From Paratinospora sagittata (Eukaryota > Streptophyta > Magnoliopsida > Ranunculales > Menispermaceae), in contig JAYMFD010003480.1 in assembly GCA_035771175.1 (NCBI GenBank), positions 1-64,000 of the forward strand: a stretch of DNA of 64,000 bases, given 5' to 3'. Numbering within the stretch: position 1 is the first letter of the stretch; each line of letters opens with the position of its first letter. The notes beneath the pieces were generated by a model, which saw only the letters and a list, made by a program, of their open reading frames with translations, ran no database searches and was not told where the DNA came from. This document shows, piece after piece, positions 63,901 through 64,000 of this stretch. The position numbers and the translations under genes are program-made.

Positions 63901-64000
63901 CATCTATTCCGGGGGTTCCTAGAAGGATATTGAGACTCACTCAAAGACTTGGTGGAGAAAGCAATACGGTGGATTGGTCGCGATTGCCTCAAACACATTT
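60993..64000 (+). repeat. 7-mer repeat series at the right edge
   Basis: An A/M fusion (TTTATCGGG start; CCGGGGTTCCTAG and TTCCCTCAAACACATTTCC end) begins at 60993, 62255 and 63509, giving intervals of 1262 and 1254 bp, seven monomers each. The 8-bp difference is mostly the 9-bp insertion at 61271-61279. The two intervals do not have the same content: the first is A/M, P, P, N, O, A, A and the second A/M, P, A, A, B, C, N/O. They are therefore mosaics of the same length, not simple copies. The window ends inside an A monomer. Confidence 0.8.

Larger units (their letters stand above)
1..64000 (+). repeat. 179-bp tandem satellite array filling the window
   Basis: The word GTCAAAAATT (or a one-base variant) recurs about every 179 bp from the first line to the last, always on the + strand, giving roughly 357 head-to-tail monomers with no inverted copy and no unrelated DNA between them. 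A monomer counted by hand has 179 bp: A 53, T 53, G 46, C 27. Positions 1-130 are mixed and G-rich, with a G5 run near 45-49 and often another at the monomer boundary. Positions 131-175 are very AT-rich (TTTTCTAAGTAAATTTAG, then TCATTTAAACCAAAATTT). Each monomer has stops in two frames at CTAAGTAAATTTAG, and often a third in GATTTAG. Since 179 is not a multiple of three, the frame also shifts every monomer, so no long reading frame can exist. The unit is close to nucleosome-repeat length, as in many centromeric satellites. I do not recognise the family. Confidence 0.98.

Noticed and set aside
1..64000. About sixty short open reading frames of 60-125 codons, with recurring peptide words such as DWSRLPQTHFLSKF and GILERSSIYSGG.
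   Set aside because: They are the same satellite bases read in whichever frame stays open. Nearly all need TTG or GTG as start, they begin and end at different places in different monomers, single-base indels break them freely, and the 179-bp unit changes frame at every repeat. No ribosome binding site or codon conservation supports translation.
1..64000. CRISPR array.
   Set aside because: The whole 179-bp unit repeats. There are no short repeats separated by unique spacers, and no cas-like genes.
1..64000. CENP-B box (TTCG, four bases, A, two bases, CGGG).
   Set aside because: The CGGG half is present in most monomers and D/J types have the A at the right distance (AATCGGG), but the TTCG half is CAAA or similar in every subtype checked on both strands.
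1..64000. G-quadruplex from the G5, GGG, G5, GGG runs.
   Set aside because: The runs are separated by roughly 15-30 bases, too far for a standard intramolecular quadruplex. Alternative pairings between monomers cannot be judged by eye.
1..64000. Steroid-receptor or heat-shock element at GGAACGGAGTTCC.
   Set aside because: The receptor half-site needs AGAACA with TGTTCT around three bases, and the heat-shock element needs GAA and TTC two bases apart. The spacing and inner bases do not fit either.
1..64000. Transposon, LTR or insertion sequence within the array.
   Set aside because: Every stretch could be assigned to a satellite monomer. No terminal inverted repeats, target duplications, polypurine tract or coding domain were found.
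1..64000. Telomeric repeats or a ribosomal RNA gene.
   Set aside because: No TTAGGG, TTTAGGG or similar tandem hexamers or heptamers occur. The recurrent GATTTAGGGGTC is part of the monomer junction and appears once per 179 bp.
1..64000. The whole array as an assembly artefact.
   Set aside because: Subtype order, private variants and in-register fusions are too structured for random misassembly. Local collapse or expansion of near-identical copies, especially 41-48 kb and 20-28 kb, remains possible.

Overview
This 64 kb window is one uninterrupted array of satellite DNA. It holds no gene that I can support. The unit is about 179 bp and is repeated head-to-tail roughly 357 times, always in the same orientation. 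Both window edges fall inside the array: the first bases are the tail of a monomer, and the last bases stop part-way through one. A representative monomer that I counted by hand is exactly 179 bp, about 41% G+C, with A = T (53 each) but G (46) far above C (27). A long gene-free satellite with multi-monomer repeats indicates heterochromatin or a centromere-type region of a eukaryotic chromosome, not a bacterial, phage or plasmid sequence. I do not recognise the satellite family and cannot name the organism.

Monomers fall into about fifteen recognisable subtypes, which I letter A to P for this annotation (no subtype is called Q or beyond). Diagnostic words are: A 'TTTATCGGG' with 'TGAGACTC'; B 'CATCGGAATATTGG'; C 'CATCAGGATATTGAAAC'; D 'TAATCGGG' with 'GCTTGAAGG'; E 'GGGTTCAAAAATTC' with 'TTGTTTGAAGG'; F 'TTGACCGGG' with 'GGGGTTCGTAG'; G 'GGAACAGAG' with 'ATGGTGCATTGG'; H a GGAAC monomer ending 'GATTTAATGG'; I 'AAATCCCGTGG' with 'TTCTAATTATATTT'; J 'TAATCGGG' with 'CCTAGGAGG'; K a GGAAC monomer following J; L/M 'GTAAAAAATTCACC'; N 'CGGGATAGTGAAAC'; O 'TTCACCGGG' with 'GTTCCTAAAAGG'; P 'CATCAGGATATTGGAAC'. 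Subtype order is reproducible, so this is a higher-order repeat (HOR) array.

Layout: 5-8060 is a 12-mer HOR (order F G H I J K A A B C D E, about 2150 bp, with one 13-mer copy). 8060-11638 is a mosaic. 11639-19330 is an 11-mer HOR (1965-1967 bp) that lost one monomer through an F/G fusion, interrupted by a 3-monomer expansion at 17538-18075. 20900-38600 holds three copies of a segment of about 3.4 kb, at 20.9, 25.05 and 34.88 kb, separated by mosaic DNA that includes a 10-mer duplication. 41157-47246 holds three neighbouring HOR copies of 9, 13 and 12 monomers (1614, 2327 and 2149 bp). 49.4-57.6 kb is a mosaic with another 10-mer duplication. 57.6-61 kb is a 9-mer, and 61-64 kb a 7-mer series.

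The array is a record of unequal exchange in whole-monomer steps, with hybrid monomers at the joints. The points most worth following up are a 15-bp dyad, TGGAAC-GGA-GTTCCA, present in some subtypes and broken in others in a fixed pattern along the HOR; a tRNA-like stretch in every monomer; and several small rearrangements whose flanking microhomology is visible. I found no undescribed gene system.
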